Source: Hyaloscypha bicolor E (lineage: Eukaryota; Ascomycota; Leotiomycetes; Helotiales; Hyaloscyphaceae). Taken from it: DNA of 64,000 nucleotides. The notes under the pieces were generated by a model. That model saw only the letters and a program-made list of their open reading frames with translations, was not told where the DNA came from and searched no databases. Where the stretch lies: assembly GCF_002865645.1 (NCBI RefSeq), contig NW_020194626.1:620001-684000 (forward strand), written 5' to 3'. Position numbers and translations under genes: made by a program. Of this stretch, positions 22,335 to 34,161 are shown in pieces; position 1 is the first letter of the stretch; each line of letters opens with the position of its first letter.

Positions 22335-24748
22335 TTAATATCCCTCATCGCCACCTCCCGCGACACCAAAGCCCGTCGAAGCCATGTAAGTATCATAGCC
22401 CGCTCCACTTCCTCCAGACGAGCTCACGCTCGTACTCGGGCTCGCAAGCCCACTCCTAATCCCCAACCCAGCATCCTGCTCGCCATCCCTCTCCGCTCCA
22501 AAGCTGCCCACGCTGCCATCACCCCTCGCACCGCCAATTCCGAACCCGCCTCCTCCGCCATTATACCCATACCCATACCCTTCAGCGATGCTCCTCTGCC
22601 TCCTGCTCCCAAAATTCTCACTCTCGCTCCCAACTCGACTCAACGCCGGCTTCTCAGGCAACGCCTTCAGCAGCCCAGTTGACACATCCAACATCCCCAT
22701 AGCAAACTCCGTCAACCTCACAATCCCACCCTCCGTCCCACTGCCCTTACACGACACGCCCAACGTCCACCGATACTCGCCCAGTCTCCTGCGATACCAA
22801 TCCGCCTCTTCCCGTCCCGGCGCCGTAGCCCAGAGCAACGAGCCAAAAGTGCCTATCAAGGCAAAGTTCGTCTTCGAAGCAAAGTACCAGAAGGAGCGGA
22901 GATGGGAGGAGGTGAGGCGGTTCACGAAGTCCATGGCGGAAATGAGGCGGGTCTTGGCGGCGCTGCGGCAGATGTGCACGATATAGGGGTCGAGGGATGG
23001 CTTAGCGGTAGGGGATGAAGGGGAGGAGGGAGATGTGGTTGAGGTGGAGAGGGAGCGGATGATGCGGCGGTGGAGAGTGATTTCTGTGGCAAAGTAGGCG
23101 AGGTGCAGGAAGCCGGTTGAGGAGAGCTTGGTGCTATTTGGGGAGGTGGTTGACGAGGAGTCCATCCGTAGGCATTGAGGAAGGGCGGCGAACCAGTCTT
23201 TCAGCTTCAACTGCACAGGCTTTGCGAGTTGGAGGACGAGATGCGTGCCTTGAGGTCCGGCTTGGGCCACGGCTGCCATGGCTTGGAGCGTATAGAAAGT
23301 GTCGAGAACCTCGGCCAGGATCTGAGAGAGGACGATCGTCTGGGTGAAGAGCAGACGACCCTTTTCGTACTCGGCGCTTTCTTCGGTGTCTGATTCGTCG
23401 TACTCGACGTCGGGGAAGTCACTTGGCGAGAGGGGTAGAACCGCCCAGTTGGAAGCGAAGATGTGGGAGGGTCGGCCATGGACCAGTGACCCCCACTTGT
23501 CCTGCATGTATAAAGCCCAGGCAAGACGTTTTCGCAACCCACGCTCCCACGGAGGGATCTTCCAATTAGAGCAGTCCAGATGGAGTCCGAGTTCTTGTCC
23601 AATCGCCACAAGTTGCGCCGTCGGTGCCCATTGATCGCCTTCGGGCCGTTGGGAGAGCAGCAGCCCCGCCTGAACCGTGGATAGTTTCGGTCTGTACATG
23701 GCATCTGCCAACGTGACCCGTGCCAATCTTTCCAGCTCATGAATATCCGGTTTGGGGACATTGACAAGCTCTTCGCTGTGGTCCCACCAGTTGATGGCCA
23801 GGATATAAACAGCTGCAAGGATTGGGGGAGAAAATTCGCGATATGATCGATTGTACTTCTCGAAGAAAACTGTTTTTTGAAGGATTGGGAAGTTGGGATG
23901 AATGATCTGGAAATATAGATCGAGCAGCGCGGGTCCGTGTGGTGCAATAATGTTCTCGATTGCGTCGGCATCCTCGACCTGGTGCTCGTGACCTGGCGTG
24001 CTGTAGTCCGGCAACATCAGAAAAGTATCCACATCGCTAACTTTCCTCAACGTCCCCCGCGACAACAAACTTTCATCTTGAGGGTCGAAAGGCGATAAAT
24101 CGATAAGCGATGGCTCGAAATCGGTCGTGGGTCCAATATATTGGCTGTATCGATCGTTCTGGAGTCCCAGTGTTCGCTTCAGCAGAGTCGGCCCTCCAAT
24201 ATTGGCCATATCCTCAATCAGCGAATTGGTAGCTCCAGTGCTCGAGACACTCGACTCGGTCGGTCTTCGCTTTCTCTCGTCTGTTCTATCTGGTGATCTG
24301 TTGTACCCAAAATTAGCCATTGTCAACTTGTACAAGCACTGATTAATACAGGGGAAAAGTGGGCTCTACAGCAGGAGAAGAAAAAATCTGCTGACCTTCT
24401 TTTCGCGACAGATTCTTCCTTCCCCTCCGTGTTCAATTTTCTCTTTCTCGGCTGCGGGCTCTGAACGAAGGTACATTCCTGGGTATGAAACTGGCACAAC
24501 ACACAGCTCGTCTGCCCCTCATTGATCACACATCTGCTCTTCCGCCGCCGGCACGCATCGCACGGCCTATCCTTCCGACTTCTGATATTGGATCCCGATT
24601 CTGCCGACGTTGTACTGCTCATGCTGGCCGAGAGGTGCCCTCTGCCGTTGGTGTTGCTGTTCGGGAGCTCGAGTGAGGTGTCAGGACGGGGCTTTCTCGC
24701 AGCGATAGCAATGGGAGCCGTGCGAGCAACCGCAGTTGGGGTCGACAT
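22335..24748 (-). CDS. Zn2Cys6 transcription factor, TamA/DAL81-like
   Basis: Nuclear regulator, 771 residues from exons 24748-24396 and 24297-22335 (donor GTCAGC, acceptor AACAG, in phase). Residues 63-92 hold the zinc cluster: Cys63-X2-Cys66-X6-Cys73-X8-Cys82-X2-Cys85-X6-Cys92, with CDACRRRKSRC and after it FVQSPQPRKRKL. Residues about 225-430 are the fungal transcription-factor middle homology domain (FQIIHPNFPIL, DKWGSLVHGRPSHI). LKRTLGLQNDRYSQYIGPTT before it is characteristic of the TamA/DAL81 family, co-activators for nitrogen-source genes such as GABA, urea and allantoin use, which can act without direct DNA contact. The last 120 residues are Gly/Ser-rich. The reading frame stays open 372 bases upstream of the chosen ATG but contains no ATG there; an upstream exon could add to the N-terminus. 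Confidence 0.93.
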
Positions 24749-26452
24749 GGCGTAATGAGGCTCGATAGGGTTGCGGATCCGCACCAGGTACCGGAATTCT
24801 GTGTTGGGCCGGTGACCAACTGTGCTATCGGCGGTTGGCTCCGATGCAGATGGACTGTGGGCGGGAGCTGCAGCTAGGAGGATTTGGATATCTCTTGGGC
24901 TCTCTTCCCTGTCCTCGGAGAAGGGCGATGGCCAGCTCTTGCAGGCAGGAAAGGCTGGGAAGGCTGGGGGCAAAGCTGTGAGTGGCCGAGTGGCAAAACG
25001 CAGGAGCTCGAAAGAGCAGGTCCAGCACGCAGAACCGGCAGAAACGTTCTGATAGTCAGCGAGAGTGATGTTTACTGGCCCAGCAGAATACCGGGAGATG
25101 CGCCTATCGTGTCTCCCCACTCTCTCTCTGGCAAAGACCTGGTCGCCCGGCGGGGTACGAGCTTATCGGCGGGAAGGTAATCGTGGGAGCAGCAGCGGCC
25201 TGGCCAGTCCTGCTGTCTTCGGTCCCAGAGACCGATACCGAAGTTGATAAAGGACAACAACCTAGATAAGGCCGAGGGAGAAGCCACTCCAAACTTTGGA
25301 TTTAAATTTGGATTTGGGATGAAAACCACGGCCCTCTCTTTCTCTCTTTCGTTCTTTCTGGAAGCCCTTCAGTGGCCGCCACTGCTGTACGACCCAGCCA
25401 GTGATTGAAGCAAGATCAGATGGTGAATGCTTTTCGCCGTCATTGAGCTGGCACCTTGACCTGGAGAACGCGGGGGGGATTCGAGAGGCTGAATCGAGGT
25501 TGGGGGCGGTATATCACTCAGATCACATCTCCCCAGCAGCTGGACCGCAGAAAGCCGTTGTCGACGTGAGCGGGTGGCAGTGCGTGGGACAACGACGTTT
25601 GCAGCTGCAGATAAGCAGCATGATTGATTGATGTGATATATCTCTATCGAATCGAACACTAATCCGTACCTCGCAGCTACTGGTGGTACCGCGTCAGAGG
25701 ACGCGCTAATCCGCTCCTTACTCGTGCGAGACCTTGGACAGCCTGTGACAGCCTGCCTCCCGAACGTTTGATGACAGCAGCAAACCTCCGTCTAGCAATT
25801 TGGTACGTAATCACTGACCATAGCCCAGCTCCTGACTGGCTGTGCTCTTGCGACCGCAAATACTCTATTTCGACCGACGAGGGCCTCCGTGCTCCCCGTG
25901 CTCCTTTGCCCCTTCTCACCACTCAGCGAGAATATCCTTATCGCAATCGACGGTGCATCTGGACGACGTCCTGCGAAACATCCGATTCCTGGCCCAATGG
26001 CGGTGAGGCTCGGCCTCTTCGCGCGTGAGCCGATCGGAGGCGCAGGGCTACCCCACAGATCCTACGTAGGTGTCGCTTCCGGATTGCTAAAAGATTCCAA
26101 TTCCGCGCTCCCCATTGGCCACGGCGGGACGAGGCTGGGGGGCAGCACATGCCGACCGCATGAAGTGGGTCAGGGTCCACAGTGGGAGTTAGGTAATGTC
26201 GAGATTGCAGACATTTCACTCACGAAATTTTGTGTGTCACGGAAGTGCTCCAGAGGCAAGGTTCCAGAGCTCGGGGCACGAGGTCGGCCGAACAAAGGGG
26301 TGGAACGTGACTTGGAGACACGTGATGACCCCCTTTTCATCTTGGACTTGATCCGGAGGAGGAGGGAGGGTTGGAAACCGGAGGCCGAGACTTCTGCAGC
26401 GGTTTGTTTTCAATCCATTGGGTCACGTCCTAGGAGGACAAGAACAACCAAG
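24749..26452. other. Promoter region of the TamA-like gene
   Basis: 1.7 kb between two minus-strand genes. It must contain the TamA-like promoter and 5' leader and the 3' UTR of the amidase fusion. The TamA frame is open back to about 25120. Other frames are scattered and without motifs. GATA-type sites (HGATAR) occur by eye, as expected by chance at this length; I do not call them. Confidence 0.5.
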
Positions 26453-28732
26453 CTACTCCTCCTGGCCAACATCCTGCAAAGCCTCCTCGAGCATCGCAGC
26501 AACCCTCAGCAACTCCCCATCTAACCCAGCACCAGCCAAAATAGTAACCCCAAACGGCAATCTCGTCTTCCTGCCCTCAAACACGTCCTCAATCTCATAA
26601 GTCCCACAAGGCATCGCAATCCCGACCAAGTCGAGGACGTTAGCAAAGTGAGCAAAGCTCCCCAGCCTGCCATTGATTCCGATCGGATCCTCGTCGACCT
26701 CTTTAATCGTAGGATGAAACGGGGTTGTTGGGGCGATCATCAGTGTTATTTCATCCGTTTCATTATCGATGTCTTCCTCAAATGTCAAGATATCCTCAAC
26801 AGCTCTCTTGTATTCAGCCTGCTTGTGCAGGTCCTTGAATAGATCGACAGCAGAACTGTTCCTCGCCAATGTCCCCTCAAAGACCTGTCTGGTAACAGGG
26901 TGAAGCAATTGTTTGTTCTGAGCGAGCCAGCCTTCTGGTAGAATGGTCAATCGTTCCATGACGAATGAACTGTTGTAGAGAAGTTCATTGGCAGCTGCAA
27001 AGGGGTTCCACTCCAAGTCATCTAGCTTGCCTCCGCTTTTCTGAATGATTTCAATGACCTCGGCAAATTGTTTCTTGAATGGAAGACTGCAGATCTCCAG
27101 TGCTGAGGCCGGAGGAACACCAAATTTGAACCGGAGCTGTTTCGACTTCCGAATAGGGCGCGTGGAAGGCAATTTGGCGAAGAAGTCCCCTTTGTCAAAG
27201 CCTTTGCATACGTCCCATAACATTTCCGCATCTTCGACATTGGAAGTCAGAAACGATACGCAGTCTTGGTGCAAACAAGCTGGTGAGACACCTCTTGCAG
27301 ACACGGTCCCTTTAGTTGGCTTGAACCCACAGACTCCATTGAACATTGCTGGTACTCGAATTGAACCTGCCGTATCGCTTCCAAGGGAGAACGATACAAG
27401 CCCTTGACTTACAGTGACTGCACTCCCACTGCTCGAGCCTCCAACAATGTGAGATTTGCTGAAAGTTGAGTGTAACGTGCCAAAAGGACTTCGACAGCCC
27501 GTCATGCCTGTTGCAAGCTGTTCCATATTGGTCTTACCGATGAAAAGCCCACCGGCATCGATGCAACGTTGATACACAGGCGCTGAGGCGGTTGGCGTGA
27601 AGGCAAGAGGAGGACAACCAGTCGTGGTCGGGATACCAGCAATATCGATACTATCTTTGACACTGAAAGCAACTCCGTACAGCGGCGGCCGATTCTTGGG
27701 ATCTGGCCAGCGGATGGAGAGCTCATTTGCAGCCCGCATGACCTCACCGATGGGCTGAAGATGGATCCAAACCGACGGCTGTACTTGCTTGTACGCGTCT
27801 ATGCGGTCAAATATAGCTTGCACCACATGTTGAGGTTTGATGCCAGCTTCATAGTCTTGTGACAGACTTGTAATACCTAGACTGGAATCCCAGTAATCCA
27901 TTCCGGCTGTCTCGTGGTCTTCCCATATTTTCAGCATACCCAGCTCCTCGTAAATGATTGGTCCGTTCCTTGGTCCTTTCCCAGGTAACGTCATTGAGAA
28001 TCCATCGAGGGCCACAAATCCCAACCTTCGGTAGAGTGAAGATGCAGCGATAGTGCTCTCAAGATAGACTGGCACATTGTCTTTCTTTGCTCGTAATAAG
28101 CCCCACTCAGTCAGCAAAGTTGCGGCTCCACGACCCTCATACTTCGGGAGGGTCCCGACGAAAGTGAGATCTGCACATGCTGTAAGCGTGTTTCTGCACA
28201 GCGAAGATTGGCATCCTTCTCAAGGTGTAAAGCTATCCGATCATGTGAATAAGCGCTTACTCATCGCCTAAGTGTACAACAAGTTATATCAGGAACAGTA
28301 ACAAAAGAAAATACTATGAAAACACAAGGAGATACAATTCTTACGGTAATATGGCTTATTCCCGATGACTCTATTCTTAGCAGATTTCGCCTTCTCATGG
28401 TATTCATCCAGGTATTCTTGTCGACAATCTTCCGGCCACGTGATATCAGAATGAACGATATCTTTGGGCTTTTCAGGTAGATCCCACTTGGCGAAGCTGA
28501 TGATTTGCCCATCAACCTCTGTGTCTCTGACCACCAAGACGATCGTTCCACAACCCTCTCCATTCCTGATGGTGTTCAGAGCATCTTGGCTCAAAGCTGC
28601 GTGCAATCCTTCAAGACTGCTCGGTGTTGGAAACTGAGCATGCAGTAAGGGGTTGGAGTCAAAAGCTGCCAGGTGGATAGATGCAATGCAGTCTGCATCT
28701 ATTTCCGCTGCAACAGAGAGCTGCAGCACCAT
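26453..28732 (-). CDS. GNAT acetyltransferase-amidase fusion protein
   Basis: Predicted 701 residues from exons 28732-28345 and 28170-26453 (intron about 174 bases, phase 1). Residues 1-205 form a GNAT N-acetyltransferase: the acetyl-CoA loop is seen as TLPKYEGRGAATLL (about 136-149) followed by VPVYLESTIAASSLYRRLGF, the usual motif B. Residues about 235-700 form an amidase-signature hydrolase with the Ser-cisSer-Lys triad: Lys301 in FSVKDS, Ser375/376 in GGSSSGSAV and Ser399 in SDTAGSIRVPA; spacings match the family. The amidase half most resembles allophanate hydrolase/AtzF-like enzymes, so a substrate with a carbamoyl or amide bond is likely but unproven. Splicing is needed to complete the GNAT domain, and the join gives YYHLTFVGTLP, as expected for fungal GNATs. 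The same strand downstream carries the TamA-like regulator of nitrogen genes. Confidence 0.88.
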
Positions 28733-29642
28733 TTTGACTTTTGCCGCTCTTTAAATAGCCCCTAATATCTCGAGATTGATAAGGATTTGAGATCTTTGGC
28801 CAAAGCATAGCCTCGTGGATGCAGCAGTGGGGTAGAGATCGACAGAAGTTTGCCACTTGCGGCAGGATTGCTGGGTGTTTGTCTTGTGAGATTAGGAGAA
28901 GGAGTCGAGAGATGTTTTGCGTGCTTCTCTGTTTCTTGAAACCTGGCTGAAAAGGAGGAAATCATTGGAGGGGTGATTCCCGGATGGTGGCAACGCCGAC
29001 TCGGATACCGATTGAGAGACCCGGATTACGAGTGCACACTTCAGTACGACTGTTGTGCTTCTGATCCAGATATCATCGTGGCTGTGCTGTAGAGTGCACC
29101 ATCTAAACGGAAGAAGGTTGTTCTTCTTTGGCCCTAATTTGCTGGATTAATTGCCGAGAAATCCCCTAATTGACCTATTTTTGGGCTATGCTGCATTTTC
29201 GGCCTGGCCGCCCTGTCAGCTCGGATGCGGCAGGGAACCCGCATTTGACAACGCCGACTCATCTGCACCCCCGTGCCCCAGATATCGTCCCACTCTCCTC
29301 GTAGAGATGCAGCCACCAGACCATGTGGAACACCCGACTCCCACGTCAGGTCGGGATCTCCCGCGAGCTGCTGTGAGTGGCCGTGACCGACCTTCAGGCT
29401 GGGACGCCGATCTGTCATTCGTACAGCCTTACGGAGGGGTGGCGTTGAACAGCCTTTCATGGGTTCACCGGCAGCGTGAGGCTGGCTGAACATAATTTGC
29501 ATGTAGATGAAGAATATAAGAAATGGCTGCCGATGGAGCGGACGCGGTGAGGGCGTTGCTCTGACTCTCCCCTGACTACTCATTCCTTCAGACCTCTTCA
29601 TTGAGTGTTAGAATACCCAACTTTGCAGATACTCTTCGCAAA
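28733..29642. other. Divergent promoter region
   Basis: Separates the minus-strand GNAT-amidase gene from the plus-strand membrane-protein gene and so contains both promoters. Open frames here are short, overlap on both strands and carry no motif. No RNA gene seen. Confidence 0.55.
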
Positions 29643-30555
29643 ATGTCAAGCCATACTGGTAAGGAACCCCCCTTCTCTTAACCCAGAAGATTGCTAATTG
29701 AGCAATGCAGAATCTGCTCTTCAAGAGTCAGTAGTTCCCGTGCCCGCAGCCTATTCCCGTCAAGTGTCTTTTGGATATTCGAAAGCCCCACCAAACGAAA
29801 TTAATGATCCCAATGTCTACGTCAAACGAGATGTCCATTCCTCCTCGGCCGAGACCAACAGTCTGAAGGAGAAAGACGAGGAGCAAGAGCAAGAAGAATC
29901 GACGGGGAAGATGCAAAAGTCGGTCCTGATATTCATCCAGGACTACCAGATCTACATTCGAGTTCTTGCTATTCTTATAATGCTCGTCTCATTTTCTCTG
30001 ATCTTGACGGCTGTCATTATGTTTGGGAAGGCCCAAAACAAACCAGGTCATCCTCTCGATAACGTTCCAAAGCCGGCCACGATTACAGACCATCCCTGTA
30101 TTGTATTTTCTGGCGTTGCAGCCTTGAACCTTGTGCTTAGCATCGTTGTTTTCAGCCTTTCTTGCATTTCAAGCAAGGTAAATCACACTATCCTCTGAAT
30201 GACAATGGATCTGACTCTTGCACAGTTCAGGAAAAGCAGGAACGCTATAAATGCTGTCTTCGCAATTCTCAGTGCCATCGGATTTGCATCATCCATGGGC
30301 GCATGCTTCTTTCTAAACAAGCAGACCAGTCTTGAAAACGATCTCTGGAAATGGTCATGCGGTAACCACAAGAAGGGAATTGCCAGCGACGTACTCGACT
30401 TCGGACTTGTCTGTCACGTTGTGAGCTACGGCTGGAAGTTTGGCTTGGTCCAGGCGTCACTCGAGCTTCTGACTTTCATCATCTCTATCGTTGCTTTCGT
30501 TATACTGAAGTACGCATATTTCGCCAGATACGGGTCTTTTGGGAAGATCTTTTGA
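29643..30555 (+). CDS. Four-TM membrane protein (MARVEL-like topology)
   Basis: 270 residues from exons 29643-29658, 29711-30177 and 30226-30555. The first exon has only 16 bases, and both introns are in phase. A cytosolic, acidic N-terminus of about 80 residues (KEKDEEQEQEEST) precedes four hydrophobic segments: about 97-120 (VLAILIMLVSFSLILTAVIM), 140-165, 175-195 and 235-260. TM1 begins right after a basic/aromatic YQIYIR. Two cysteines in the last extracellular-type loop (WKWSC, LVC) could pair. The layout resembles fungal MARVEL or tetraspan membrane proteins, which organise plasma-membrane domains or vesicles, but sequence identity to a named family is not visible. The ATG in exon 1 is the only one that fits. 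Confidence 0.8.
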
Positions 30556-32024
30556 TAGACGAGCTTCTTTGTTCTGTTCGACCTTTCGATTCTTGTATAT
30601 CTGGCTGGCATGCCTTTCTGGTTGGTTTTTTTGGACCCCATTTTCTAGGCTGGATACTCTTGAGCGTATAAACACGCACGCACATTCTTTCCCAATGGGA
30701 ACAGACGGCGGCATTGCGGTACTTCGATGTATATGATTGGCGAGGTCCTTTTCTTGGAACATAAAATCATGATTTACCAAGATCACATAACAGCAGCATG
30801 ACTCATCATGAATCTTACGTTACTTTTATGTCCATGCAATACCTCAACGTTTCCAATCCACCTCACCGTCAACAAACATGGATTTAGCCACAAGTGAAGT
30901 GCTTACGGGAGCCTGCATGCCTACCAAGAAAACATGCCAAGCCAAATGCCTCCGAGGTTAAATCGAAGTCAACGGAATCAAACAACCAATTCCGAGGTAC
31001 TGTGCTCGTTGTCTGCATGTTCCCATTTCCCCAAACTCATTTCTCTGTCGTACTCAAGGTTGAGGTGCAACTGAAAGGATCTTCACGCCCATCGAAACCG
31101 TTCGTCGTATGTTGTACCAACTTAGCTTGAGTCACCAGTCGTTCGTTGAATTCGTGTATGCATGTTTCCGTCGAGGGCCGTTGGCCTTCATTCTTCTGAC
31201 TCCCGGCGAGTTTTGTTTGTGCAATTGCTATTTTTGAGTCTTTTCGGAAATTTCTGCTTTTTTTCCGTGGTATGGCAATGTAGCCACGTTCTCGTATTTT
31301 GGTGATCATGGACAGCACGTTGATGAAATTTGCCTTGGTGACACGCCGTTATGGGCTGGAAGCAAACGGCATGGAAGTGTTGGAGACCAGGAACAAGGAG
31401 CGGCAATATCCCTCACCTACGCGCCTCTGCTTGCTTGGTGCCAACGAGCAGGAACTCATGCGACAATCAGAAGAACTCATTAGTGTCAGTTTACCTCCTT
31501 GCAAATGGTCATCTTTAATGACAACCTCGAACTGCTGCACCAAAGTACACTCAGAATCTTCGTATCTTTTTGTTGTGGAAAGTCGGTGAGGTTCAATCCC
31601 AAGTCAAGCTCTGTGGTATGAAAATCAAATGTTGATAACGAATGAATCTCGAGTCCGCCCCTGCCTGCCACCCAGGTACCACTGCTACGTACCTTTCGCA
31701 TGTTTTCAATAGTGTGTCCTGCAACTACGCGTTCGGGAGCTTTTCATCCCAAGCGAACTTGGCAGAGAAGGAGAAGGTTGACTAAGACAGGTACGAGATT
31801 CACTTTCAAAAGATAGAAAACCGTAAAAAAGAAAATTATCTTCCCTCCTTCTTTACTCAAACTCTCACACCAACGTCTTTAGTCCGATCTAATCAAACCT
31901 CTCTCCACTCCTGTCTGGCTCACCAGCTGGGGACAGTATACCTCTCCTGAGAGAGCTGTGAACTTTAGAACGATCTTTTAATTCATGCTTCTCATACTAT
32001 TGCCTTCGCCAGTCATAACCCAAG
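30556..32024. other. Promoter region of the tyrosinase
   Basis: About 1.5 kb upstream of the tyrosinase. The plus-strand frame at 31308-31589 (about 93 codons, starting MDSTLMKFALV) is the longest, but it has no homology I recognise and overlaps antisense frames, so it is not called. CT-rich sequence at 31830-31990 fits a fungal 5' leader. Confidence 0.5.
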
Positions 32025-34161
32025 ATGTTCTTCGACAACGTCATCCGATTCCTGGCCCTCTTGGCCCTTTTGATCTTCTCTGCTCAAGCCGTTAATGCTC
32101 AGTACTACGCCATCACCGGAGTACAGACCGGCATCAGTCAATCAGGAGCCAGGCCGGCGAGACGTAATATCCTGGACATGCAGAATGATGTACCAACATG
32201 GTAAGCTGACTTCCCTCCACCAATTGTGAGAAGTGTGCTGACCCAGGAGACAGGTCTCTTTATATCCAAGCTCTGGCTGCTCTCCAAGATATGGATGAGA
32301 ATGATCAACTTTCATACTTCCAAATTGCTGGCATTCATGGCCGCCCTTATATCCCCTGGAATGGGGTTTCTGGGGTCCCTGGCTCTGGATGGGGTGGCTA
32401 CTGTACTCATGGTAAGTGATTGACATTATGACCTTCTCGATATGTTGTCTTCTTACCATGATCCAGGCTCAGTTCTGTTCCTCACTTGGCACAGGCCGTA
32501 TCTCGCTCTCTATGAAGTAGGTCTCCTCGCCAAATCATACAACATTCACTTATCCCTTTAGCAACTCCTTGCCAGTCACGTGCAGACAATTGCTCAGACT
32601 TACGATTCGACGACCTACCAGGCTGCTGCAAACAACTTTCGAATTCCTTACTGGGATTGGGCATCTATCCCTACTATGCCAGATGTCGTCAGCCAGCAAT
32701 ATGTTCAAATTACTACTCCTTCTGGAGTGAAGACGGTAGCAAATCCGTTGTATCAGTGAGCGCAATTTCCATTGGTATCATGCTTGAATTATTGATCCTT
32801 CAAGAAAACAACGAGGTTTGTAAAGCCAGGACTGGGAATTACTAACCGAGCCGTATCTAGATACAAGTTCCACACATTTCCACTCAATCCAGCATACTTC
32901 CCATCCTCTGATGGTTCTCTCGCGAACGATCAGTTTACAATCAGAGACCTCACTTATAATGTCAACACGGCACTCGCGAGTGAAGGTCTGATGGCAAAAA
33001 CTGTGGGTTCTATAGATCGTCTTCGCTACATTACAGCGGTTAATTAATGATTTGTAGTATTACACATTAACGAAAGACACCACATTCGATACGTTCTGCA
33101 CTACTGCCACAGGTGGTTCTTCACTCGAGGATGTCCATAACACTATACATGGCACCATTGGTGGCGGTAATGGCCATATGAGCTATCTTAGCTATGCTGC
33201 ATTTGATCCTTCTTTGTAAGTCATTATCCCTTCCTTGATATACTGCAACTATCGTATTGGGTTTTCCTCCTCTTGCGCTGCTCGAGATTTTAATTTTCTA
33301 ATCAACTGGGTATTCAGTTGGCTCCATCATGCAAATGTTGACCGGATCTTTACACTTTGGCAATCCATATTTCCTTACCAATACCTCGCGCCTCTGACGG
33401 AGGGCCCAGGTACATTCGCGCTTCCTCCAGGAACTCTCGACACCCAATCGACTCCACTTGAACCATTCTCCTCAAACAGCCAAGGGCAGTTCCACACCTC
33501 AGCATCATCTTGGAAGACAAGCACATTCGGCTATACCTACCCCGAAATCCAAGACTGGAACCAAACCCCCGCCCAGCTGCAACAAAACGTTTCCGCGATC
33601 ATCAACGGGATGTACCACCCCCAAGGCACATTCTACAAGCGCGGCGCATCTCACGTTGCCCAAACCAAAGAGTGGTCCGTCGCTCTCAAAGTCTCCAAAT
33701 ACGACCTCCAAGGCGAACGCTTCATCGTCCGAGTCTTCCTTGGCCAAGCCCCCAAAAAACCAGAAGATTGGCCCTTCAGTAGCGGATGCGTGGGCTCGTT
33801 CTCTGTTTTCCCTCCTCCACATCAAGGCAGCGGACCGTATCCGACCATCATCGCGTATTCGGAAATTGCTTTGACGAAAGGGTTGGAGGAGAATGGCGTT
33901 GATCCGATGAATGTTGAGGCTGTGGAGAAGTGGTTGGAGAATAATCTGAAGTGGGGAGTGCAGAAAGTAAGCTGAGTTCGTAACCAATTTGAGAGGTGTG
34001 CTGACTTGGAGCAGTTTGACTTGACTGTTGTTCCGAATGAGCAGGTCCCCAGTTTACAGCTGGTTGTTCAGGACGAGAACGTGACGCAACCAAGGCATAT
34101 CACTGAGCTGCCGACGTATGGAGAGCGGACATTGCATCCTGGCGTTACTCAGGGGAAGTAG
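32025..34161 (+). CDS. Secreted tyrosinase (type-3 copper protein)
   Basis: 557 residues from eight exons: 32025-32200, 32254-32411, 32467-32516, 32562-32755, 32861-33002, 33058-33215, 33318-33966, 34015-34161; all in phase. Oxidises phenols and/or catechols with a binuclear copper site. A signal peptide (FLALLALLIFSAQAVNA, cleaved near residue 25) predicts secretion. CuA ligands are His87 (IHGRP), His111 (YCTHG, with Cys109 placed for a thioether bridge) and His120 (WHRPY). CuB ligands are His267 and His271 (HNTIHG) and one of His297/298 (FWLHHANVDR). The C-terminal domain from about 400 ends with a Cys-containing SSGCVGSF segment, the kind of lid that keeps fungal tyrosinases latent. Roles in melanin or phenol detoxification are family knowledge. 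Divided from neighbours by long spacers; no pigment cluster is visible. Confidence 0.95.

Noticed and set aside
28171..28344. Possible mini-exon inside the intron of the GNAT-amidase gene
   Set aside because: A 7-base exon between AG and GTAAGC would break the frame; direct splicing gives the expected GNAT sequence.
31308..31589. 93-codon plus-strand frame upstream of the tyrosinase
   Set aside because: No recognised motif, overlapped by antisense frames, lies in a promoter region.
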